Positions 1 to 8,580 of a stretch of DNA of 19,610 bases are shown here, in pieces; the stretch's first letter is position 1; every line of letters begins with the position of its first letter. The notes under the pieces were generated by a model. It was not told the origin of the DNA. It made no database searches and saw only the letters and a list, made by a program, of their open reading frames with translations. This DNA comes from JAJPXC01 sp964562375 (GTDB taxonomy: Bacteria > Bacteroidota > Bacteroidia > Bacteroidales > Muribaculaceae). Position numbers and translations under genes: made by a program. The DNA lies in assembly GCA_964562375.1 (NCBI GenBank), contig CAZLSW010000063.1:1-19610 (forward strand), given 5' to 3'.

Positions 1-3
1 GCA

Positions 4-21
4 GGGAGCCTGGCGGCTCCC
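4..21 (-). terminator. Candidate terminator hairpin downstream of the lipoprotein gene
   Basis: GGGAGCC (4-10) and GGCTCCC (15-21) form a perfect 7-bp stem with a 4-nt loop, about 40 nt past the stop codon of the minus-strand lipoprotein gene. Position and GC-rich stem fit an intrinsic terminator. The U-tract that would settle it would lie beyond the window edge, so the call stays tentative. Confidence 0.45.
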
Positions 22-62
22 GATGCGTGGGGCTATTGTTGCGTCGACTCAGCGATCTCCCG

Positions 63-2435
63 TTAGAGGGCGTCGCCATTGATAACCTCGAAGGTGCAAT
101 CAGCGCCCCATACGGGGTTGTCGAGGAGGTTGATCGAGGTGATGTCGTCGGTGGAGTAGTATCCAACGAACTTCTGAATCGATTGCTCGCCTCGCTTAGC
201 GCAGTAGATACCTTTCACAGCCACGTTCTGGGTAGAGTTGTTAGAGCCTTGAACAACGCCCTTGCTGCAACCAACGAATGCTGCCACAAAGCCGCTCTCG
301 TCAGCTCGGTACTGGTTTTGGATTGTAGAATTTTTCAGCACGCAGTTGTTGATGGTGATGGTGGTGCGAGCCACTGCCTTGCCAATGAAACCGCCTACCG
401 ACTGGGTGCCATTGAGGTCGGCGCCGTCAACGACGATGTTGCTCATGTTGATGGTGCAACCGTCCTGAATAATACCGCCAAGAACACCCATCCATTGGTC
501 GCTATAACCGCCGGAGAGGTCTTGCTTGCAGGTTACATTCTTGATGGTGAGGTCGCTGATGGTGAAGCCGAAGTGGGTGAACAAGGCGCGGCCCTCGCCC
601 TTGTTGCCGAGGGAGAAGTTGGCGATGGTCTTGTTGTTGCCGTAGATAGTCTTGCCGTGGAACATCGGCTGAACTACGCCGTCGTTGAAGTCGAGGTCGC
701 AGAGGATGTTCATGTTGCTGTCGATACCTTTGATGACAAACTTAGCGGCGAGCCAAGCCCAGTTGCCAGGGCAAACCACTTGATAAGCTCCGTCAACCAC
801 GAGGGCGGTAACCTGCTGGCCATCCCATACGCTGACGATCGAGCCGTTGTTGGTGATGGTGGGGTTGTTCTTCTTGCCATCGAGGTAGTAGGTGTACTCG
901 TCGTAGGCGTTCACGCGAGAAGTGGTGTTGCTCAAGCCGTTATGGTAAAGCTTGATGGTGCAATCCGAGTCGATGGTAATCGAGCCCGAGCTGTTCTCGG
1001 CGTTGAGACCAAAGATAGCGCCGATACCATCCCACTCGCTGTCATACCAGGAGGAGGGTACCTCGTCAAGGAACGATACCGAGCAGTCGCCCTTGATGGT
1101 GACGTTGTTCACCTTGCCGCCCTCGTTCTGGCCTGCGATGATACCAGCCTCGCGACCCTCAACGGTCACGTTCTCGAGAACGAGGTCGCTGATTGAGCCA
1201 CCGCCGAGGTAAGCTACGAAACCAGCGCGGCCGTTCTCGTTTTGGGTGATGTTGAGGTTTTTGATGGTGTGGCCATTGCCTTTGATGTTTACCAAATAAG
1301 CGAAGGGAGGCACGAAGGTGTATCCGCTCATGTCGATGTCGGAGGTGATTTCAACGGTGCTACTTTTGCCTGCTACGATATCATCAGTAAAGGTAACACC
1401 AAGGCTCATCAGCTCCTCAGCGGTGCTTACCGTGTAAATGCCGGTTACGGGATCCGGGGTAAGGGGCTCGACAGTAATCTCCTCGAAGTAGTTGCCGTCG
1501 TAGATGGGGTTGATGTTGATGGTGAAGTCGATGGTGGAGGTGAGCAGGGCGCCGAAGATGTTGGTGCGGTAGTTGCGCTGCACGGGCGCACCGGGGACGC
1601 TCAACTCGTGGAACTTGGTGCCGCCGTCGTAGAAGGCCAGCTCAACGTCGGTGGTCATCTTGTCGGTGCCCATCAGCACGTAGGCCATGGCCAGGTACTC
1701 GTATTGGCCGGGGGTGCCTACGGGGAAATTCTCGTAGTCGGTGTCCGAGCTGCCCTTGCCCTGGTTGGGGCGCACGGTCTCGGCGAAGGGCACGGCCGTG
1801 GTGGTGGGGTTGCCGATCACCTTGCCGTCCTTGAGGTCGAACGACTCGTAAACCGAGCTAACCGACATGGTGGTCGACAGGGTCTTGGAGCTGAGGCCGG
1901 CCTCGTTGATGTCGCTGGTGCCCACGTTGATCTGCGCGAAGGGACGCTTGAGTTCGGCGGTAATGGAGGCAGCGCCGGTGACGGGGATTGACTTGTTGCA
2001 GAAGAACGCGTCCACGTCCTCCACGTTCAGGTACTTGATCGCGTCGTAGTTGACGGTGACGGTGGAGTTCTGGGTGTCGAGGGTGAAGTACTCGTCACCG
2101 TCGGAGTTCTTGGCTTTGGGGGATTGGGCCCAGAACACCACGTTGTAGGTCTTGCCGGTGACAAGGTGGAGGGTAAGGGTGTTCTGCAGGCCGCTGAACT
2201 GCTGGGTGTGCTTGTTCAGGGCGATGATCGGGGCGTCGACTCCGTCCTCGTATACCGCGTAGTACATGTCGAGGGCTTTCTCGCCATCGGAGAATGCACG
2301 CGACTGCATGTCGGCGGGGAGGGTCGCAGTAACGTTAACGGTCACTTCCTGGCCGTCCTGGGCCACGTTGAAGTCGTCGTTGGAGCAGCTGGCCAGCAGG
2401 AGCGTGGCAGCCGCCATTGCGAAAAATTTTTTCAT
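63..2435 (-). CDS. Surface lipoprotein with fimbrillin-like (DUF6562-type) N-terminus and duplicated beta-helix-like repeats
   Basis: Predicted 790-aa exported lipoprotein. The start at 2435 gives a compact signal peptide (MKKFF, hydrophobic run, lipobox LASC) with the lipidated Cys at residue 17. An ATG two codons upstream (2441) is equally possible, and a longer in-frame extension to 2477 is less likely. The sequence after the Cys is SNDD; acidic residues here resemble the Bacteroidota export signal that sends lipoproteins to the cell surface (inference). Residues ~31-316 resemble the DUF6562 fimbrillin-like family: a TYNVVFWAQ-type segment, KRPFAQINVGTSD, then RNYRTNIFGALLTST. Residues ~331-451 and ~548-706 are two related GLUG/beta-helix-like blocks, each with a GN(G/N)xTI motif followed by Gly-rich, Asn/Val-rich strands. 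Likely an adhesin or pilus-related surface protein; ligand unknown. It is transcribed divergently from the antiporter gene. Confidence 0.85.
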   Translation of the reverse strand: MKKFFAMAAATLLLASCSNDDFNVAQDGQEVTVNVTATLPADMQSRAFSDGEKALDMYYAVYEDGVDAPIIALNKHTQQFSGLQNTLTLHLVTGKTYNVVFWAQSPKAKNSDGDEYFTLDTQNSTVTVNYDAIKYLNVEDVDAFFCNKSIPVTGAASITAELKRPFAQINVGTSDINEAGLSSKTLSTTMSVSSVYESFDLKDGKVIGNPTTTAVPFAETVRPNQGKGSSDTDYENFPVGTPGQYEYLAMAYVLMGTDKMTTDVELAFYDGGTKFHELSVPGAPVQRNYRTNIFGALLTSTIDFTININPIYDGNYFEEITVEPLTPDPVTGIYTVSTAEELMSLGVTFTDDIVAGKSSTVEITSDIDMSGYTFVPPFAYLVNIKGNGHTIKNLNITQNENGRAGFVAYLGGGSISDLVLENVTVEGREAGIIAGQNEGGKVNNVTIKGDCSVSFLDEVPSSWYDSEWDGIGAIFGLNAENSSGSITIDSDCTIKLYHNGLSNTTSRVNAYDEYTYYLDGKKNNPTITNNGSIVSVWDGQQVTALVVDGAYQVVCPGNWAWLAAKFVIKGIDSNMNILCDLDFNDGVVQPMFHGKTIYGNNKTIANFSLGNKGEGRALFTHFGFTISDLTIKNVTCKQDLSGGYSDQWMGVLGGIIQDGCTINMSNIVVDGADLNGTQSVGGFIGKAVARTTITINNCVLKNSTIQNQYRADESGFVAAFVGCSKGVVQGSNNSTQNVAVKGIYCAKRGEQSIQKFVGYYSTDDITSINLLDNPVWGADCTFEVINGDAL

Positions 2436-2484
2436 TTGCATGAGTGTTTTTGGGTATTGTGTTGAGTTTCGTTTCACATTTCCT

Positions 2485-2500
2485 ATACACGTGCGTGTAT
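2485..2500. promoter_or_regulatory. Operator-like inverted repeat upstream of the lipoprotein gene
   Basis: ATACACG-TG-CGTGTAT is a perfect 7-bp inverted repeat with a 2-nt centre, about 50 nt upstream of the lipoprotein start and just downstream (on the minus strand) of a candidate -7 box. It could bind a dimeric repressor or fold at the 5' end of the mRNA. No known regulator site was recognised. Confidence 0.35.
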
Positions 2501-2509
2501 TTCATGTCA

Positions 2510-2517
2510 CAAAATTA
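2510..2517 (-). promoter_or_regulatory. Candidate -7 element for the lipoprotein gene
   Basis: On the minus strand this reads TAATTTTG, matching the Bacteroidota -7 consensus TAnnTTTG, about 75 nt before the start codon. No TTTG/TTG is seen 19-21 nt upstream; that position falls in the poly-G tract. A second match, TAAATTTG, lies at 2552-2559 on the same strand, also without a clear -33 partner. Which one is used cannot be told from sequence. Confidence 0.35.
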
Positions 2518-2535
2518 CTACTTCCGCAGGTTTTA

Positions 2536-2544
2536 CCCCCCCCC
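2536..2544. repeat. Nine-base poly-C (poly-G on minus strand) tract
   Basis: An uninterrupted run of nine C residues lies between the two candidate -7 boxes upstream of the lipoprotein gene. Homopolymer tracts of this length can slip during replication. A tract in a promoter region of a surface-protein gene is a possible phase-variation site, but one sequence cannot show variation. Confidence 0.6.
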
Positions 2545-2610
2545 ATTAACTCAAATTTAACCTCTCTATACTATAATTAACATTTCTATTCATGATAAGC
2601 TTTGAAGTAA

Positions 2611-2779
2611 TGACTACGAATCTTACGAATTCAACGAATTTACCCCCATAGAGTAGCAATTTGCGCTTACGCTTAACCAATGACAACGAATCCATCCGGA
2701 TGGCATTCGTTGTGATTCGCTAAGCGCAAGCGCGATTCGTCTTCTTCACCATTCGTTCAATTAGTGTGATTCGTAGTCA
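2611..2779. repeat. 169-bp imperfect palindrome made of ACGAAT/ATTCGT hexamers
   Basis: Three nested pairs of arms share nearly one centre near 2697. Outer arms 2611-2639 and 2751-2779 match at 25 of 29 positions, with a perfect 12-bp end (TGACTACGAATC). Middle arms 2663-2675 and 2721-2733 match at 12 of 13. Inner arms 2683-2697 and 2698-2713 pair perfectly apart from one bulged C. ACGAAT occurs four times on the left; ATTCGT occurs four times on the right, plus one ATTCGC. It has no ORF of note and no clear target-site duplication. It looks like a dispersed palindromic element of MITE or REP type, or a large cruciform/RNA hairpin. Copy number in the genome is unknown. Confidence 0.7.
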
Positions 2780-2873
2780 GCATTCCCTTGTGTCGCGAGC
2801 GGGAGGGCCGATTTTCATCCTTCTGATAGGGGCTGTTGAATCGCCGGATATTAAAATATTGGGGGATTTTGGC

Positions 2874-2881
2874 TAACTTCG
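2874..2881 (+). promoter_or_regulatory. Possible -7 element for the antiporter gene
   Basis: TAACTTCG differs by one base from the TAnnTTTG consensus and lies about 20 nt before the chosen ATG. No TTG is present 19-21 nt upstream, and the leader would be very short, so this is a weak candidate. Confidence 0.25.
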
Positions 2882-2901
2882 CGGGAAAAAGGAGAAAAGA
2901 T

Positions 2902-4179
2902 ATGATGGCGCTGAGCCCGTTGGTGGTGTTTATGGTGTTTTATCTTGGGATGTCGCTGTGGATGGGCGATTTCTACAAGATGCCGTTGGCTGTTGCCTTT
3001 TTGGTGGCGACGGCCTGGGGCTTGGCGTTGATGCGCCGGGTGCCGTTCGCCGAGCGTGTGGAGACGTTTTCTCGGGAGGCGGGGAGGTCGTCGGTGCTAT
3101 ATATGATATGGATTTTCATCCTGGCGGGGGCGTTCGCGGCGTTGGCCCGGCAGGTGGGGGCAGTGGAGGCGACAGTCGACTTGGCGTTGAGGTATCTGCC
3201 GGCGGGGATGCTTGTGCCGGGATTGTTTGTGGCCGCGTGCTTCATTTCGTTGTCGATAGGCACGTCGGTGGGCACGGTGGTGGCGCTGGTGCCGATCGCG
3301 GCCGAGCTGGCCTCGGAGGGGGCTGGGGGAGCGGGGCTTCCGTTCATGGTGTCGGTGGTAGTGGGCGGCGCGTTTTTCGGTGATAATCTGTCGTTTATCT
3401 CTGATACGACCATTGCGGCGACGAGGACGCAGGGGGTGAAAATGAACGATAAGTTCAAGACCAACCTTCGTATTGTGCTACCGGCGGCGTTGGTGACCTT
3501 AGCGGTGTATATAATATTAGGTACACGCGTGGAGAATGTGGCCGTGAGGGAGGGGGTGAATTATTGGCTTGTGGTGCCTTATTTGGTGGTGATCGCGACG
3601 GCGCTGGCGGGGATGAACGTGACGAAGGTGCTGGCGCTGGGGATAGTGACGACGTTGGTGCTTGGCTTTGTTTTCGGCCAGGGCTGCGCCGATATGTTGA
3701 TGTCGATGGGGCAGGGGATCGACTCGGTGGGCAACCTGATTGTGGTGACGTTGCTGGCGGCAGGGTTGCTGGGGGTAATCAAGGCTTTGGGGGGTATCGA
3801 CTGGACGCTGCGGGTGATGACGCGGTGGGTTAAGGGCTCTCGCGGGGCTCAGGCGTGCATCGCGGCGCTGGTGTCGCTGGTCAACCTGTGCACGGCCAAC
3901 AATACGGTGGCGATCGTTACCGTTGGACAGCTGTCGCATGATATATCGGAGCGCTTCGGGGTGGATCCCCGCAAGAGCGCGTCGATTTTGGACACGTGCT
4001 CTTGCATCGTGCAGAGCCTGATACCCTATGGGGCGCAGATGCTGCTTGCGGCGTCGCTGGCGGGGATCTCGCCGGTGGGGGCGTTGCCCTATATGTATTA
4101 CGCGTGGGCGCTTGCCGCGGCGGTGGCGATCTCGATAGTCTTAAAGAATAAGAAAAAAGCGGAAATGTTTGGAAATTAG
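2902..4179 (+). CDS. NhaC-family Na+/H+ antiporter
   Basis: A 425-aa polytopic inner-membrane protein that probably exchanges Na+ for H+ to maintain pH and sodium balance. It is almost entirely hydrophobic, with roughly ten or more predicted membrane segments. The family signature is seen at residues 160-170 (GDNLSFISDTT), equivalent to the GDxxSPISDTT motif of NhaC proteins, followed by a short basic loop. A second conserved stretch is CTANNTVAI late in the protein. The ATG at 2902 is chosen because GGAG (2891-2894) sits 7 nt upstream; an in-frame TTG at 2836 would add an unlikely charged extension. Codon use is rich in GTG, TTG and GCG, unlike the following ribosomal genes. Its last codons overlap the promoter of the ribosomal run, and no terminator separates them. 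The substrate could also be a small carboxylate exchanged with Na+, as in MleN-like relatives. Confidence 0.85.
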   Translation: MMALSPLVVFMVFYLGMSLWMGDFYKMPLAVAFLVATAWGLALMRRVPFAERVETFSREAGRSSVLYMIWIFILAGAFAALARQVGAVEATVDLALRYLPAGMLVPGLFVAACFISLSIGTSVGTVVALVPIAAELASEGAGGAGLPFMVSVVVGGAFFGDNLSFISDTTIAATRTQGVKMNDKFKTNLRIVLPAALVTLAVYIILGTRVENVAVREGVNYWLVVPYLVVIATALAGMNVTKVLALGIVTTLVLGFVFGQGCADMLMSMGQGIDSVGNLIVVTLLAAGLLGVIKALGGIDWTLRVMTRWVKGSRGAQACIAALVSLVNLCTANNTVAIVTVGQLSHDISERFGVDPRKSASILDTCSCIVQSLIPYGAQMLLAASLAGISPVGALPYMYYAWALAAAVAISIVLKNKKKAEMFGN

Positions 4180-4199
4180 AAAATTAGTGTGTAACTTTG
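4168..4199 (+). promoter_or_regulatory. Main promoter of the str-S10-spc run
   Basis: TTTG (4168-4171), a 20-nt spacer, and TAACTTTG (4192-4199) match the Bacteroidota housekeeping consensus TTTG-N19-21-TAnnTTTG. The -33 box lies inside the last codons of the antiporter gene. Transcription would start near 4206, giving a leader of about 140 nt before rpsL. Confidence 0.8.
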
Positions 4200-4347
4200 C
4201 AAAGTTTTTGAGCCCGCATTGTGCTGCTCCTGTCGCTAATCGGTTGACGATTAGGCGGATAGGCGTGGTAATGTGTGGCGTAAGACGTGAAGTAAAAATA
4301 ACAGAACAAGAGATAAAAGAAACCCATTAGAAACCAAAAAGACTAAG
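4200..4347 (+). promoter_or_regulatory. rpsL leader with hairpin
   Basis: The leader contains CGCTAATCG (4234-4242) pairing with CGATTAGGCG (4248-4257, one bulged G) around a GTTGA loop. It is followed by an A-rich stretch without a Shine-Dalgarno up to the rpsL ATG. There is no T-run after the hairpin, so it is not a simple terminator. It may serve in ribosomal-protein feedback or RNA stability; this is inference. Confidence 0.4.
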
Positions 4348-4737
4348 ATGCCTACTATTCAGCAATTAGTAAGAAAAGGACGTGTGGCTTTGAAGGACAA
4401 GAGCAAGTCGCCCGCGTTGGACAGCTGCCCGCAGCGTCGCGGCGTGTGCGTCCGCGTGTACACGACTACTCCCAAGAAGCCTAACTCGGCTATGCGTAAG
4501 GTAGCCCGCGTGAGATTGACTAACGGCAAGGAGGTTAACTCCTACATCCCCGGCGAGGGTCACAACCTGCAGGAGCACTCGATCGTGCTCGTTCGCGGCG
4601 GTCGTGTGAAAGACCTCCCCGGTGTACGTTACCACATCGTTCGCGGCACCCTCGACACGTCGGGTGTAAAAGACCGCACTCAGCGTCGCTCCAAATACGG
4701 TGCGAAGCGTCCCAAGGCCGGCGCAGCCAAGAAGTAA
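4348..4737 (+). CDS. rpsL: 30S ribosomal protein uS12
   Basis: A 129-aa protein of the decoding centre of the small subunit, where it monitors codon-anticodon pairing. The core TTTPKKPNSAMRK and GGRVKDLPGVRYH blocks align without gaps to E. coli S12. Lys43 and Lys88, the usual streptomycin-resistance positions, are both the sensitive-type Lys. Asp89, the residue methylthiolated by RimO in E. coli, is also present. It is the first gene of the ribosomal run, behind the promoter and leader. The start is the only sensible ATG and has an A-rich upstream region. A 188-nt structured gap separates it from rpsG. Confidence 0.99.
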   Translation: MPTIQQLVRKGRVALKDKSKSPALDSCPQRRGVCVRVYTTTPKKPNSAMRKVARVRLTNGKEVNSYIPGEGHNLQEHSIVLVRGGRVKDLPGVRYHIVRGTLDTSGVKDRTQRRSKYGAKRPKAGAAKK

Positions 4738-4925
4738 TCCCGCGTCGCAAGACACGAGGTGAAGCGTACAACTGAACGCGCCACGAGATAAACAAAAACC
4801 AGTTACAATCAACCGCTTTTGTTTATTGGAGCTAAAACCCCGGTTGAGTAAGCCCCCAAGAGTGGCGGGCTGAAGACACAAGAGGCAAGCAACCAAAAGA
4901 CAAAACACAAATTGGACTTAAACAA
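4738..4925 (+). promoter_or_regulatory. Structured rpsL-rpsG intergenic region
   Basis: This is the longest gap in the run (188 nt) and has no ORF. TCAACCG (4809-4815) pairs with CGGTTGA (4841-4847); GTTT (4821-4824) and AAAC (4835-4838) can extend the stem inside. A second hairpin joins AGCCC (4851-4855) to GGGCT (4867-4871). In E. coli, S7 represses its own operon by binding the rpsL-rpsG intergenic mRNA, so an analogous site here is plausible but unproven. Confidence 0.4.
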
Positions 4926-5402
4926 ATGAGAAAAGCTAAGCCAAAGAAACGTGTGATCCTGCCGGATCCCGTATTCCACGACGTAAGAGTGTCGAAATTC
5001 GTCAACCACTTGATGTATGACGGAAAGAAGAACACCGCTTACACCATTTTCTACACGGCTTTGGAGACTGTGAAGTCGAAGATGCCCAATGAGGAGAAGA
5101 CCGCCCTCGAGATCTGGAAGAAGGCTCTCGAGAACGTCACCCCTCAAGTGGAGGTTAAATCCCGCCGTGTGGGCGGCGCCACCTTCCAGGTGCCTACTGA
5201 AATCCGCCCCGACCGCAAGGAATCGATATCAATGAAAAACCTTATCCTCTACGCCCGCAAGCGCGGCGGCAAGACCATGGCCGACAAGCTGGCAGCCGAG
5301 ATCGTTGACGCGTTCAACGACCAGGGAGGAGCATTCAAACGTAAGGAAGACATGCACAAGATGGCCGAGGCCAACCGCGCATTCGCTCACTTCCGTTTCT
5401 AA
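4926..5402 (+). CDS. rpsG: 30S ribosomal protein uS7
   Basis: A 158-aa primary binding protein for the 3' major domain of 16S rRNA, forming part of the E site and the mRNA exit channel. The sequence starts MRKAKPKKR, has the conserved segment VEVKSRRVGGATFQVPTEI near residues 75-95, and ends with the helical region KREDMHKMAEANRAFAHFRF-like. Length matches other Bacteroidales S7 proteins. It is followed 30 nt later by fusA, keeping the standard str order. The start has no clear Shine-Dalgarno. Confidence 0.99.
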   Translation: MRKAKPKKRVILPDPVFHDVRVSKFVNHLMYDGKKNTAYTIFYTALETVKSKMPNEEKTALEIWKKALENVTPQVEVKSRRVGGATFQVPTEIRPDRKESISMKNLILYARKRGGKTMADKLAAEIVDAFNDQGGAFKRKEDMHKMAEANRAFAHFRF

Positions 5403-5432
5403 TTTTTTCATTGAATCCCAACCTTTCGAACA

Positions 5433-7559
<2,127 letters not shown>

Positions 7560-7578
7560 AAAATAAAACATCACAAAT

Positions 7579-7884
7579 ATGAGCCAAAAAATCAGAATCA
7601 AGCTTAAATCTTACGATCACAACTTGGTGGACAAATCAGCCGAGAAGATCGTCAAGACCGTGAAGGCTACCGGCGCGGTGATCAGCGGCCCCATACCCCT
7701 GCCCACCCACAAGCGCATCTTCACCGTCAACCGCTCAACTTTCGTCAACAAGAAGAGCCGCGAGCAATTCCAGCTCTCGTCGTTCAAGCGCCTGATCGAC
7801 ATCTACAACTCCACCGCCAAGACCGTGGACGCCCTTATGAAGCTCGAGCTTCCCTCGGGCGTGGAGGTAGAGATCAAGGTGTAA
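7579..7884 (+). CDS. rpsJ: 30S ribosomal protein uS10 (NusE)
   Basis: A 101-aa protein of the 30S head that also joins NusB in transcription antitermination. The sequence matches the family throughout: IRIKLKSYDH at the N-terminus, then SGPIPLPTHKRIFTVNRS and the loop NKKSREQFQLSSFKRLIDI. Length is typical. It opens the S10 cluster but is only 19 nt after fusA with no promoter-like sequence between, so it is probably co-transcribed with the str genes. No Shine-Dalgarno. Confidence 0.99.
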   Translation: MSQKIRIKLKSYDHNLVDKSAEKIVKTVKATGAVISGPIPLPTHKRIFTVNRSTFVNKKSREQFQLSSFKRLIDIYNSTAKTVDALMKLELPSGVEVEIKV

Positions 7885-7941
7885 TCACCCGACTGAGACC
7901 CTTAACAACAACAAATCCAACCAATTAAAATAACACAAGAA

Positions 7942-8580
7942 ATGCCAGGATTATTAGGAAAGAAAATCGGAATGACATCCGTTTTCAGTGCCGACGGCAA
8001 GAACGTGCCGTGCACTGTTATCGAAGTAGGCCCTTGTGTGGTAACCCAGGTTAAAACCGAAGAGACCGACGGCTACAACGCTCTCCAGCTCGGCTTCACC
8101 GACAAGAAGGAGAAGCACACCACCAAGCCGATGCAGGGCCACTTCGAGAAAGCCGGTACCACCCCCAAGCGCTACTTGGCCGAGTTCAGGTACAAAGGTG
8201 AGGAAGAGCTCAAGAAGATGGCCGAGCACAAGCTGGGCGACACCATGACCGTCGAGATGTTCGCCGACGGCGACTTCGTCGACGTTGTGGGCACCAGCAA
8301 AGGTAAAGGCTACCAGGGCGTTGTAAAGCGCCACGGCTTCGGCGGCGTTGGCCAAACCACCCACGGCCAGCACAACCGCCTGCGCGCCCCCGGCTCTATC
8401 GGCGCCTGCTCCTACCCCGCAAAGGTGTTCAAGGGCATGCGTATGGCCGGCCAGATGGGCAATGAGCGCGTCACCGTGCAAAACCTCCGCGTTGTGAAGG
8501 TAATCGCCGACCACAACCTCTTGATGATCAAGGGATCTATTCCCGGATGTAAAGGTTCAATCGTTTTAATTGAGAAATAA
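7942..8580 (+). CDS. rplC: 50S ribosomal protein uL3
   Basis: A 212-aa early-assembly protein of the large subunit; its long loop reaches the peptidyl transferase centre. It begins MPGLLGKKIGMTSVF and has the loop RAPGSIGACSYPAKVFKG and MAGQMGNERVTVQ. At the loop tip E. coli has GSIGQNQTPGK, so the Gln methylated by PrmB there appears replaced by Ser, and the neighbouring Asn by Cys. This is from memory of the E. coli sequence. The stop codon overlaps the rplD start by one base (TAATG), suggesting translational coupling. Confidence 0.98.
   Translation: MPGLLGKKIGMTSVFSADGKNVPCTVIEVGPCVVTQVKTEETDGYNALQLGFTDKKEKHTTKPMQGHFEKAGTTPKRYLAEFRYKGEEELKKMAEHKLGDTMTVEMFADGDFVDVVGTSKGKGYQGVVKRHGFGGVGQTTHGQHNRLRAPGSIGACSYPAKVFKGMRMAGQMGNERVTVQNLRVVKVIADHNLLMIKGSIPGCKGSIVLIEK

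Larger units (their letters stand above)
2436..2901. other. Divergent intergenic region between lipoprotein and antiporter genes
   Basis: This 466-bp non-coding stretch separates two divergently transcribed genes. From left to right it holds an A/T-rich lipoprotein leader, the operator-like inverted repeat, two candidate minus-strand -7 boxes flanking a nine-C tract, an AT-rich stretch (2551-2610), the large palindrome, and a short antiporter leader. I see no tRNA, small ORF or known riboswitch in it. Confidence 0.7.

Noticed and set aside
27..1196. 389-aa plus-strand open frame opposite the lipoprotein gene
   Set aside because: It is the complement of a well-supported lipoprotein gene, has low-complexity Val/Ala/Gly/Asp-rich composition and no family resemblance. 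It also has no recognisable promoter.
2611..2779. CRISPR-like array from the repeated ATTCGT hexamers
   Set aside because: The units are only six bases, switch orientation at the centre and have irregular short spacing. There are no cas genes. It is a palindrome, not an array.
2836..2901. TTG start extending the antiporter by 22 residues
   Set aside because: The extension is charged and precedes the first membrane segment with no ribosome binding site, whereas the ATG at 2902 has GGAG at good spacing.
4348..4737. Streptomycin-resistance change in rpsL
   Set aside because: Lys43 and Lys88 are both the sensitive-type residues.
7560..7578. Loss of tuf between fusA and rpsJ
   Set aside because: tuf lies elsewhere in Bacteroidales as far as known, so its absence here is the normal arrangement rather than a deletion.
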